A stretch of DNA of 64,000 bases from positions 248,001 to 312,000 of the forward strand of contig NZ_JAUTAJ010000002.1 of the NCBI RefSeq assembly GCF_030818485.1. The letters are read 5' to 3'. Below the pieces are notes generated by a model. The model did not search any database and was not told the origin of the DNA. It saw only the letters and a list, made by a program, of their open reading frames with translations. Source of the DNA: Pseudoroseomonas cervicalis (GTDB taxonomy: Bacteria; Pseudomonadota; Alphaproteobacteria; Acetobacterales; Acetobacteraceae). Made by a program: the position numbers and the translations under genes. The stretch's first letter is position 1. Each line of letters opens with the position of its first letter. Below are positions 1-7,358 of the stretch, in pieces.

Positions 1-197
1 GCCCGCCCAATGTCTACAAGATCGACAAGCCCACCCATGTGGAGCAGGCCGAGATCGCCCCCTGGTTCGACCAGCCCGGCGGCGGCACCCAGTACAAGCT
101 GGTGCATCCGACCAATGCGACGACCGCCGATGGCAAGCCGGTGCCCTATTCGGTGAAGGACGCCAAGCGCGACGGCTATATGAGCGACGGACCCTGA
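1..197 (+). CDS. C-terminus of a TNT-domain (NAD+ glycohydrolase) toxin, partial
   Basis: Only the last 64 codons are in the window; the start and any delivery domain lie to the left. The fragment contains VYKIDKP followed by APWFDQPGGGTQY, the signature of the last strands of the TNT domain (DUF4237), known from the Mycobacterium tuberculosis toxin CpnT, which hydrolyses NAD+ in target cells. The Gln of GGGTQY sits near the C-terminus, where the catalytic Gln of CpnT lies; that equivalence is my inference. The stop (TGA 195-197) is one base from the ATG of the next gene, the tight coupling usual for toxin-immunity pairs. Whether it is a T6SS effector, an Rhs-type protein or a contact-dependent toxin depends on the missing N-terminus. 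Confidence 0.72.
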   Translation, partial: PPNVYKIDKPTHVEQAEIAPWFDQPGGGTQYKLVHPTNATTADGKPVPYSVKDAKRDGYMSDGP

Positions 198-198
198 G

Positions 199-789
199 AT
201 GCTGATCCTTGCCGACTACGTCACCGGGCTGGAGCGCCAGCGCTTCCGCCGGCACGAGGCCTTCAACGCCGCCGCCGGCGCCGCCGACCGCGCCTGCATC
301 GCGCCGCGCGACCAGGGCTGCGGCCGCGCGCATGAGCTGGAGGCGCTCTACGGGCCCGAGGATTTTGCCCGGTTCCTCTACGCCACCGAGCTGACCATGC
401 CCGCCGGGCGGGAACGGCTGGTGCTGCATTGCGCGCTGGACGCCGCCATGCAGATCGTCTCGGTTCTGGCCGACCAGCCGAGCCTGCTGGCGCTGCTCTA
501 CACGCTGGACCCGGCCGGCGGCGATGAGGGGGTTCTGGCCGCCTTCGGCATCGACCCGGCGGAGAGCTGCCGCGCCGAGGTGGCGCCGCGCGAGGCCGGC
601 GCCTTCCTGGCGCCGCATGAGGAAGGCTACGCCTATTTCACCGTGGATGTGCGCGGCGAGCTGCTGCTGCAATCCTGGAGCCGGGCGCTGCCGCCGGTCG
701 CGCTGCATCTGCGCGCCGAGCGGGAGGGCGACCGCACCGATATCTGGAGCCGCATCGGCCGCACGCCCCTGCCGCCCGAGCCGGGCTGA
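199..789 (+). CDS. Putative immunity protein for the TNT toxin
   Basis: A 196-residue protein without signal peptide or membrane segment, so probably cytoplasmic. I do not recognise a family. It is acidic, with an alpha-helical middle and a C-terminal part that looks beta-rich (around GYAYFTVDVRGELLLQSW, residues 143-160). The ATG follows the toxin stop after one base, implying translational coupling. The role as an antitoxin that blocks the NAD+ glycohydrolase is inferred only from this position and from the general organisation of polymorphic toxin loci. It might instead be a chaperone or adaptor for the toxin. Confidence 0.55.
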   Translation: MLILADYVTGLERQRFRRHEAFNAAAGAADRACIAPRDQGCGRAHELEALYGPEDFARFLYATELTMPAGRERLVLHCALDAAMQIVSVLADQPSLLALLYTLDPAGGDEGVLAAFGIDPAESCRAEVAPREAGAFLAPHEEGYAYFTVDVRGELLLQSWSRALPPVALHLRAEREGDRTDIWSRIGRTPLPPEPG

Positions 790-805
790 GCGACAGAAGG
801 CAGGT

Positions 806-856
806 GCAGGGGACCCTGTCCCCTGCTGGGGGCGTCCGAGGGGGCAAAGCCCCCTC
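806..856. terminator. Two GC-rich hairpins, bidirectional terminator
   Basis: Two perfect stem-loops lie between convergent genes: a 9-bp stem with a 3-nt loop at 806-826 and an 8-bp stem GAGGGGGC/GCCCCCTC with an AAA loop at 838-856, the latter overlapping the stop codon of the leftward ABC ATPase gene. No strong U-tract follows, so termination efficiency is uncertain. Confidence 0.5.
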
Positions 857-1643
857 AGTCCGCTTCTCCGCCGGCATCCGGAAGCGGCGCGAACAGCACC
901 TGCGGCCGGCCATGCAGGGCGGAGACAGTGACGCTGGCGCGCACGCCATAGACCGCCTCGATGCGCTGCGGCGTCAGCACCGCCTCGGGCGGGCCGGCCG
1001 CCACCACGCGCCCGGCCTGCAGCAGGGCCAGCGCGTCGCAATACAGCGCCGCCAGGTTCAGATCGTGCAGCGCCATGATGCTGGTCAGCCCCAGCCGCCG
1101 CACCAGCCCCAGGATCTCCAGCTGGTGGCGGATGTCGAGATGGTTGGTGGGCTCGTCCAGCAGCAGCTCCTCCGGCTGCTGCGCCAGGGCACGGGCGATC
1201 TGCGCGCGCTGCCGCTCGCCGCCCGACAGCGTCTGCCAGCGCTGGCTGCGCAGCCCGAGCAGCCCGGTCTGCCGCAGCGCCGCCTCCACCGCCGCCTGGT
1301 CCGCCGCGCCCCAGGGGGCGAAGGCGCTGCGATGCGGCGTGCGGCCCAGCCGCACCACCTCCTCCACCGTCACCGGCGCCTCGGTCTCGGCATGCTGCTC
1401 CACCAGCGCGACGCGGCGGGCGATGGCAGCGCGGCGCAGCCCGGCCATGGGTCGGCCATCCAGCCGCACCTCGCCCGATTGCGGCCGGCGCAGCCCGGCC
1501 AGCAGCCGCAGCAGGCTCGACTTGCCCGAGCCATTCGGCCCGAGCAGCCCGAGCACCCGCCCCGGCAGCGCCGAAAGGGTGACACCGTCCAGGATCAGCG
1601 TGCCGCCCGCCTCCCAGCGGACGCGCTCCGTCTCCAGGCTCAT
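855..1643 (-). CDS. btuD: ABC transporter ATP-binding protein, BtuD/FecE type (probable cobalamin importer)
   Basis: A 262-residue ATPase that would power import through the neighbouring permease at the inner face of the inner membrane. Visible motifs: Walker A GPNGSGKSS (35-43), signature LSGGERQRAQIA (139-150), Walker B ELLLDEP (159-165) and H-loop His193. Length and motif spacing fit the BtuD/FecE/HmuV family of type II importers. It is the last gene of a three-gene leftward operon, 10 bp behind the permease gene. The family alone cannot separate cobalamin from siderophore or haem; the cobalamin riboswitch upstream of the operon points to cobalamin or a related corrinoid. Confidence 0.85.
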   Translation of the reverse strand: MSLETERVRWEAGGTLILDGVTLSALPGRVLGLLGPNGSGKSSLLRLLAGLRRPQSGEVRLDGRPMAGLRRAAIARRVALVEQHAETEAPVTVEEVVRLGRTPHRSAFAPWGAADQAAVEAALRQTGLLGLRSQRWQTLSGGERQRAQIARALAQQPEELLLDEPTNHLDIRHQLEILGLVRRLGLTSIMALHDLNLAALYCDALALLQAGRVVAAGPPEAVLTPQRIEAVYGVRASVTVSALHGRPQVLFAPLPDAGGEAD

Positions 1644-1653
1644 CGCGCGCCCC

Positions 1654-2673
1654 TCACGCCGCGCGCCGGAAGCGGGTCAGCAGCAGGGCGAAGGCCGGGG
1701 CGCCGAACAGCGCGGTGACCACGCCGATCGGCAGCGTCTGCTGCGGCACCAGGGTGCGGGAGAGGATGTCGGCCAGCACCGTCAGGATGGCGCCCAGCAG
1801 CAGGGAGGCCGGCAGCAGCCGCGCATGGCCGGGCCCGACCAGGAAGCGCGCCGCATGCGGCACCACCAGGCCGATGAAGCCCACCGTGCCGGCCAGGCTG
1901 ACCAGCACCGCCGTCATCGCCGCCGTCGCCGCGAAGAGCAGCGCCCGCACCGGCCCGGTGCGGATGCCGAGCGAGGCGGCGGCATCCTCGCCGAAGGTAA
2001 AGGCGTCCAGCGCCCGCGCCTGCGACAGGCAGACGAGGATGGCGAGCCCGACGGCCGGCACCGCCACCGCCAGATCCGGCCAGCGTATGCCGCTGAGATT
2101 GCCGAGCAGCCAGAACATCACCCCGCGCGCCGCCTCGGCATTGGCGGCCAGCGCCACGATGCAGGCGGTGATGGCGCTGAACAGCTGCGCCGCGACGACG
2201 CCGGAGAGGATCACCCGCTCCGCCCCGCCGCCCGCCGCGGCGGAGAGCGCGGCCACCAGGCCGAGCGCCGCCAGCGCGCCCAGGAAGGCGCCGCCCGACA
2301 GCGCCAGCGCGCCGCCACCCAGGCCGAGAATGACCACGGCGACCGCGCCGGTGGAGGCGCCGGCCGAGATGCCCAGCACATAGGGCTCGGCCAGCGGGTT
2401 GCGCAGCAGCGCCTGCAGCACCGCCCCGGCCACCGCCAGCCCGCCGCCGAGGCAGGCCGCCATCAGCGCGCGGCTCAGCCGGTAGTCCCAGACCACGCCC
2501 TGCTGGATGCGCGGCACCTCATAGCCGGCATCGAACAGCCGGTTGGCCAGCGTCCGCAGCACCGCCGGCAGCGGCACCGCCATCTCGCCGATGGAGACGG
2601 CCAGCGCGATGCAGAAGCCCAGCAGCAGCAGCCCGCCCATGGCCAGCGCCAGGCGGAAGGCGGTCCCGCTCAT
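1654..2673 (-). CDS. btuC: FecCD/BtuC-family ABC permease (probable cobalamin importer)
   Basis: A 339-residue inner-membrane permease with about ten hydrophobic segments. The segment RLSRALMAACLGGGLAVAGA and the nearby RNPLAEPYVLGISAGAS carry the usual FecCD-family pattern, where the cytoplasmic loop contacts the ATPase. Its ATG overlaps the stop of the binding-protein gene by 4 nt (2670-2673), so the two are translationally coupled. Substrate is assigned from the riboswitch rather than from the permease sequence itself. Confidence 0.85.
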   Translation of the reverse strand: MSGTAFRLALAMGGLLLLGFCIALAVSIGEMAVPLPAVLRTLANRLFDAGYEVPRIQQGVVWDYRLSRALMAACLGGGLAVAGAVLQALLRNPLAEPYVLGISAGASTGAVAVVILGLGGGALALSGGAFLGALAALGLVAALSAAAGGGAERVILSGVVAAQLFSAITACIVALAANAEAARGVMFWLLGNLSGIRWPDLAVAVPAVGLAILVCLSQARALDAFTFGEDAAASLGIRTGPVRALLFAATAAMTAVLVSLAGTVGFIGLVVPHAARFLVGPGHARLLPASLLLGAILTVLADILSRTLVPQQTLPIGVVTALFGAPAFALLLTRFRRAA

Positions 2674-3752
2674 GGCGCCGCGGGGCGCGCGGCGTCGGGC
2701 AGCGGGCCCAGCCGGCGGATCTCCCCGGCCAGCGCCTCCAGCGCGTCCACCGTGCGCAGCGTCGGGTTCATCGCCTGCGCGTCCATCTCGACCAGCCTGC
2801 CCTCGCGCACGGCGCGCATCTGGCTGGTCACCGGGTCGCTCGCCAGGAAGCGCCGCTTCAGCGCGGCGTCATCGGCGGGGAAGCGGCGCCGGTCCATGCG
2901 GCCGAGCACGATCAGCGCCGGCTCGGCGGCCACCAGCCGCTCCCAGCCCAGGGTCGGCCATTCCTCCTCGCTCGCCACCACATTGCGCAGGCCGAGGGCG
3001 CGCATCATCCAGGCCGGCGCGCCCATGGTGCCGGCGACGAAGGCGTCGCCCTTCACCTCGCGGCTGGAGAACCAGAACAGCACCGGCATGCCCTGCGCCC
3101 GCACGGCGGCGACCGAGGCCGCGGCCCGCGCCTCCCGCGCGCGCAGCCCGGCCACCAGCGCCTCGCCGCGCTCCGGCACGCCGAAGATGCGGGCGAGGTC
3201 GAGGATCTCCTGGTGCAGCATGGCCATGTCGAAGGGCTGGCGCCGCACGCCATCGCCGCTGCCGCTATTGTCCTTGCCCAGGCAATCGGCCGGGGCGATG
3301 TAGGTCGGCACGCCGAGATCGGTGAACTGCTCGCGCCGGCCGACGCGGCCGCGCGGCCCGACATGCCATTCGAACTGCACCACCACCAGGTCCGGATCCT
3401 GGCCGATCACCGATTCGAAGCTCGGGTCATTGTCGGCCAGGCGCGGGATGCGCGCATTGGCCTCGGCATATTGCGGCAGCACCGGGCCGATCCACAGCGC
3501 CGTCGCCGCCACCCGGTCGGCGAGGCCGAGGGCGTAGAGGATCTCGGTGGTGCCCTGGCCGATCGAGACGGTGCGGCGCGGCGGCGCGGCGAAGTGCAGC
3601 GTCTGGCCGCAATTCTCGAGCGTCAGCGGAAAGCCCGGCGCGGCCGGGGGCTGGGCCTGAGACTGAGACTGGGCCTGGGCGGCCAGCGGCGCCAGGGCCG
3701 CGGCGGCGAGCAGCAGGACGGGAAGCGCCCGGCGGGCAAACAAGAACGGCAC
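2670..3752 (-). CDS. btuF: Periplasmic binding protein of the cobalamin/iron-type ABC importer
   Basis: A 360-residue exported protein: a signal peptide at about residues 1-27 (LPVLLLAAAALAPLAAQAQ), a short Gln/Ser-rich linker, then a class III binding-protein fold (TVSIGQGTTEILYALGLADR near residue 63, as in BtuF and FhuD relatives). It should deliver the ligand to the BtuC-like permease. It is first in the operon, with its start 51 bases behind the 3' end of the riboswitch. The protein alone could also be a siderophore- or haem-binding protein; corrinoid is favoured because of the riboswitch. Confidence 0.8.
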   Translation of the reverse strand: MPFLFARRALPVLLLAAAALAPLAAQAQSQSQAQPPAAPGFPLTLENCGQTLHFAAPPRRTVSIGQGTTEILYALGLADRVAATALWIGPVLPQYAEANARIPRLADNDPSFESVIGQDPDLVVVQFEWHVGPRGRVGRREQFTDLGVPTYIAPADCLGKDNSGSGDGVRRQPFDMAMLHQEILDLARIFGVPERGEALVAGLRAREARAAASVAAVRAQGMPVLFWFSSREVKGDAFVAGTMGAPAWMMRALGLRNVVASEEEWPTLGWERLVAAEPALIVLGRMDRRRFPADDAALKRRFLASDPVTSQMRAVREGRLVEMDAQAMNPTLRTVDALEALAGEIRRLGPLPDAARPAAP

Positions 3753-3803
3753 GGATCGTCTCCTGCCTCCGGAACACCCCGCCCGGCGGCATGATGGGAC
3801 GAC

Positions 3804-4038
3804 GACGGCAGGTCTCCTGGCTCACGACGCCGGCGCGGGCGGCATGCCCGGGCCGAACCAGCCGCCCTGCCTTCCCGGCGCCGATGGCGCCAGTGGCGGG
3901 CCGGATCCCGGGGGAGCCGGCCGGTGGGCGATGGCCTCGCCGCTGACAGTTGCGGGGGCAGCCGCCGACTGGCCCCCGGACGCGCGGTCCGGCCGGGGCG
4001 CACGGCGTTCCCTTTTCACCCGCTCGCGCGGGACCGTC
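3804..4038 (-). promoter_or_regulatory. Cobalamin riboswitch
   Basis: Read on the minus strand, the conserved blocks appear in the right order: GGGTGAAAAGGGAA (about 4022-4009), the B12 box GCTGCCCCCGCAACTGTCAGC (about 3962-3942), and GAGCCAGGAGACCTGCCGTC at the 3' end (about 3823-3804). GACGG at the 5' end pairs with CCGTC at the 3' end as helix P1. This class binds adenosylcobalamin or related corrinoids and shuts down expression when the ligand is plentiful. It lies directly ahead of the btuFCD-like operon, which it very likely controls. Confidence 0.93.
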
Positions 4039-4085
4039 GACGGCGCGGTTCTACGCCCTCGCGGCGCGGCGGGGAAGCGCCGCGC

Positions 4086-4454
4086 TCAGACCTCGCGCGA
4101 GATCAGCCGGTTCAGGGTGCGGCAGCCGGCGACGATGGCCAGCAGGGTGATGCCCTGGGTGATCAGCCCGACCGGCGTCCAGACAGTGCCGGCGACCAGC
4201 AGCTGGCTCGGCACGTAATGCAGGAATTGCTGGATCTCGGGCTCCAGATGCAGCGTGCCCACCACCTTCACCACCGCATACCAGGCGAGGCCGCCCAGCA
4301 GCAGCAGCGGCGCCACCCATTCGGCGACCAGCTCGACGAAGGTCAGCGCGAAGCTGACCACCGCCCAGACGGCCAGGCGCACGGCGCGCCAGAGCGGCGA
4401 GGGGCCTTCGGCCTCGTCCAGGTCGTCCTGGTGGGAAGGGGCGTAGCCGGACAT
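4086..4454 (-). CDS. Small integral membrane protein, unknown function
   Basis: A 122-residue protein. I chose the ATG at 4454 (MSGYAPSHQDD) because AGGAGG lies 6 bases upstream; a longer in-frame version up to 4523 has no such site and a low-complexity N-terminus. The first 22 residues are acidic and cytoplasm-like. They are followed by hydrophobic stretches around AVWAVVSFALTFVELVAEW, VAPLLLLGGLAWYAVV and VGLITQGITLLAIVAG, so three or four membrane segments. No family is recognised. It lies 47 bases upstream of the riboswitch, in the same direction, and may be transcribed separately. Confidence 0.7.
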   Translation of the reverse strand: MSGYAPSHQDDLDEAEGPSPLWRAVRLAVWAVVSFALTFVELVAEWVAPLLLLGGLAWYAVVKVVGTLHLEPEIQQFLHYVPSQLLVAGTVWTPVGLITQGITLLAIVAGCRTLNRLISREV

Positions 4455-4571
4455 CCTGTCCTCCTGCCGAGGGGGTGGGGCGGGGTCGTGGCCCCCGGCA
4501 TAGCGCCCCGCGCGCCGCAGCACAAAGTTTCTGCACAGGGCGGGTGGGGCGGCGCGCGGGGGCGGGCCGCT

Positions 4572-6350
4572 TCACCGCCCGACGGCGTAGGCCTGCATCA
4601 GCCGCGGCGTGGCGGCGGCGACGATCATGCCGTCGCGCCGGCCGGCGGCGCAGACCCGGCCCAGCGACCAGGGCGGCTCGATGCGCAGCTCGTGCCCGCG
4701 CTTCAGCAGCCCGGCGATGGCGGCGGTGCCGATCCGCTCCTCCACCAGCAGCCGGTTGGGCGCGAGGCTGCGCGGATAGAAGGATTGCGGGAAATGCTGG
4801 CTGGTGAAGAGCGGCAGGTCGATCGCCGCCTGCAGATCCAGCCCGTGATGCAGATGGCGCAGCAGCACGGCGAGCGTCCACTGGTCCTGCTGGTCGCCGC
4901 CCGGCGTGCCCATGGCCAGCCAGCCCTCGCCATCGCGCGTCACCAGGGTGGGCGTCAGCGTGGTGCGCGGCCGCGCCCCGGCCACCACGGTGGAGGGGTG
5001 GCCCGGCTCCAGCCAGCCCATCTGGCCGCGCGTGCTGATCGAGAAGCCGAGCCCCGGCACGGCGGGCGAGCTCTGCAACCAGCCGCCCGAGGGCGTCGCC
5101 GAGACCATGTTGCCCCAGCGATCCACCACGTCGAGATGCACCGTGTCGCCCCATTCGACCGGCAGCGGCGCGAAGGTCGGCTCGCCATGGCCGAGGCCCA
5201 CCGGGGTTTCGGCGCCGGCCATGGCCAGCACCCGCGCCATGCGCTCGGCAGCCCCCGGCAGCTCGCTGGGCCGCAGCGCGGCCGAGGCGGCCTCGCCGAT
5301 CAGCTTGCGCCGCGCCGCGCCATGCTCGGCCGAGAGCAGCGTCGCCAGCGGCACATCGACCACGTCGGGGTCGCCGTAGAACACCTCGCGATCGGCATAG
5401 GCGAGCTTCATCGCCTCGACCACGGTGTGGATGAAGCGCTCGCCGGAGGGGTCCATCGACGCGAGGTCGATGCCCTCCAGGATGGAGAGCGCCTGCAGCA
5501 GCACCGGGCCCTGGCCCCAGGGGCCGGTCTTGTGCACGGTGACGCCGTGATAGTCGCGGCTGACGGTCGGCTCGTAGCGCGCCTGGTAGCGCGCCAGATC
5601 GTCGCCGGTCAGCAGCCCGCCATTGCGGCGGCCGGTCGAATCCATCAGCTCCGCCGAGCGGTAGAAGCGGTCCACCGCCTCGGCCACGAAGCCGCGGTAG
5701 AAGGCGTCGCGCGCCGCCTCGATCTGGCGGATGCGGTCCGACCCGGCGGCCTCCGCCTCGGCCAGGATGCGGCGATAGGTGGCGGCGATGGCGGGGCTGC
5801 GCAACAGGCTGCGCGGCCGCGGCACCTGCCCGCCGGGCAGCCAGGCCTCGGCCGAGCTCGGCCATTCCGCCTTGAAGAAACTCTCCGCCGCCAGGATCGA
5901 GGAGGCGACGCGCGGCAGCACCGGGAAGCCGTTCTCGGCATAGTCGATGGCGGCCTCCAGCACCTGCGCCGGGTGCCAGGTGCCGTGGTCGCGCAGCAGC
6001 AGCATCCAGGCGTCGAAGGCGCCGGGCACGACGGAGGGCAGCAGCCCGGTGCCCGGCACCTGGCGCAGGCCCAGCGCCGCGAAGCGCTCCGGCGTGGCCG
6101 CCATCGGATAGCCGCCCTGGCCGCAGATCACCTGCGGCGCCTGGCCGGGCCGCTGCAGGATGATCGGCACCTCGCCGCCCGGTCCGTTCAGATGCGGCTC
6201 GACGATCTGCAGCGCGAAGCCGGTGGCCACCGCGGCGTCGAAGGCGTTGCCGCCGCGTTCCAGCACCCCCATGCCGACGGCGCTGGCGATCCAATGGGTG
6301 CTGGCGACGGCGCCGAAGCGGCCGCGGATCTCGGGGCGGGTGGTGAACAT
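4572..6350 (-). CDS. Gamma-glutamyltransferase family protein
   Basis: A 592-residue Ntn-hydrolase of the gamma-glutamyltranspeptidase family, which cleaves itself into two chains before a Thr and then hydrolyses or transfers gamma-glutamyl groups. The fold markers are ERGGNAFDAAVATGFALQIV (31-50) and HLNGPGGEVPI near residue 53. The likely nucleophile is Thr403 in GDTVHLDVVD, followed by GNMVSATPSGGW. No signal peptide is visible, so unlike classical Ggt it is probably cytoplasmic, as in YwrD-like or cephalosporin-acylase-like members. It is divergent from a FadR-type regulator over 126 bp and is probably its target. The true substrate cannot be read from sequence. Confidence 0.85.
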   Translation of the reverse strand: MFTTRPEIRGRFGAVASTHWIASAVGMGVLERGGNAFDAAVATGFALQIVEPHLNGPGGEVPIILQRPGQAPQVICGQGGYPMAATPERFAALGLRQVPGTGLLPSVVPGAFDAWMLLLRDHGTWHPAQVLEAAIDYAENGFPVLPRVASSILAAESFFKAEWPSSAEAWLPGGQVPRPRSLLRSPAIAATYRRILAEAEAAGSDRIRQIEAARDAFYRGFVAEAVDRFYRSAELMDSTGRRNGGLLTGDDLARYQARYEPTVSRDYHGVTVHKTGPWGQGPVLLQALSILEGIDLASMDPSGERFIHTVVEAMKLAYADREVFYGDPDVVDVPLATLLSAEHGAARRKLIGEAASAALRPSELPGAAERMARVLAMAGAETPVGLGHGEPTFAPLPVEWGDTVHLDVVDRWGNMVSATPSGGWLQSSPAVPGLGFSISTRGQMGWLEPGHPSTVVAGARPRTTLTPTLVTRDGEGWLAMGTPGGDQQDQWTLAVLLRHLHHGLDLQAAIDLPLFTSQHFPQSFYPRSLAPNRLLVEERIGTAAIAGLLKRGHELRIEPPWSLGRVCAAGRRDGMIVAAATPRLMQAYAVGR

Positions 6351-6365
6351 GCGGCTTTCCCGGTC

Positions 6366-6386
6366 TTGGAACCAAAAGGGATTGGT
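6366..6386. promoter_or_regulatory. Candidate FadR-type operator between the GGT and GntR genes
   Basis: Two overlapping short dyads lie in the 126-bp divergent gap: TTGG-AA-CCAA (6366-6375) and ACCAA-N6-TTGGT (6371-6386). GntR/FadR regulators often bind short dyads of this size near their own start. Only the position and symmetry support this; no promoter hexamers are convincing. Confidence 0.3.
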
Positions 6387-6476
6387 CCTTGGCCGCCTAT
6401 CCTAGGCCGGGCATTTTTTGCTGCAAAGCGGCAGAAGGGTGCTTCCGCTGTCGCCAAACCTTCGTATCATGGTCCC

Positions 6477-7202
6477 ATGAGCAAAGGCGATGACGCGCTG
6501 CGCGCCCTGCGCACCCATCTTGCGGGACTGGAGCTGCCGGACGGCGCCCGGCTGGCGCCGGAACGCGAGCTCTCCTCCCGCCTCGGCATCAGCCGCCGGG
6601 CGCTGCGCGAGGCGCTGTCCCGGCTGGAGCTGGAAGGGCGGATCTGGCGCGGCATCGGCCAGGGCACCTTCCTCGGCCCCCGCCCGCCGGAGGAGCCGGC
6701 GCGCGCCCTGCCGGCCTCGCCGCCCACCGACATCATGGAGGCGCGGCTGGCGCTGGAGCCGCAGCTGGCCGGCCTCGCCGCCACCAAGGCGCGCTCCGAG
6801 CACCTGGCCGCCATCGAGCAGGCGGTGCGCCGCGGCGCCGAGACGGTCGACCTGCAGAGCTGGGGCCGCTGGGACGCCGCCTTCCACCGCGCCGTGGCGC
6901 AGGCGGCGCAGAACCCGCTGCTGCTCGGCCTGTTCGACCAGCTGCAGGCCTGCCGCGCCCGCGCCGAATGGGGCCGGCTGCGCGCCAATGCGGCGACCGA
7001 GGCGATCCGCCGCCGCTCGGTGGCCGAGCATCGCCGCATCCAGGAAGCCATCGCCGGCCGCGACCCGGCCGAGGCGCATGCGGCGATGTGGGACCATCTG
7101 CAATCCATCTCCGCCATGGTGCGGGAGGCGCTGCGCGCCGGCCATGGCTGGTCCGGCGCCACCGCCCTGCCGGCCGAGGATCCGGAACGCCCGGCCGCCT
7201 GA
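6477..7202 (+). CDS. FadR-type GntR-family transcriptional regulator
   Basis: A 241-residue cytoplasmic repressor-type protein. The N-terminal winged helix-turn-helix covers about residues 15-65 (ERELSSRLGISRRALREALS is the helix-turn-helix core), and an FCD ligand-binding domain fills the rest, with helices around DIMEARLALEPQLAGLAA and the typical FHRAVAQAAQNPLL motif. The ATG at 6477 gives the usual FadR-family length; the much longer open frame upstream of it is an artefact of high GC. It is divergent from the GGT-like gene and is followed after 156 bp by a Bug-type binding protein, so either could be its target. Confidence 0.85.
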   Translation: MSKGDDALRALRTHLAGLELPDGARLAPERELSSRLGISRRALREALSRLELEGRIWRGIGQGTFLGPRPPEEPARALPASPPTDIMEARLALEPQLAGLAATKARSEHLAAIEQAVRRGAETVDLQSWGRWDAAFHRAVAQAAQNPLLLGLFDQLQACRARAEWGRLRANAATEAIRRRSVAEHRRIQEAIAGRDPAEAHAAMWDHLQSISAMVREALRAGHGWSGATALPAEDPERPAA

Positions 7203-7358
7203 ACCGCCGCATCCCGCCGCGCGCCCCGCCCGGCCCCTGAGGGGCAGGGGGCGGCGCGGCGCCGGCCCGGCCACCCCGCTTCCGAGACCCGCCGGCCGCC
7301 GGAGGCCGGCCAAGAACAACGCCGCCACGCCTCTCCATCGATCCGAAGAAGGCCGACC

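Noticed and set aside
961..3303. A 780-codon rightward open frame opposite the btuFCD-like genes
   Set aside because: It is the antisense shadow of three clear ABC genes; its Arg/Ser/Pro-rich composition is that of non-coding GC-rich frames.
3924..7202. A 1092-codon open frame ending with the FadR-type regulator
   Set aside because: Only the last 241 codons look like protein; the rest is antisense to the GGT gene and overlaps the riboswitch.
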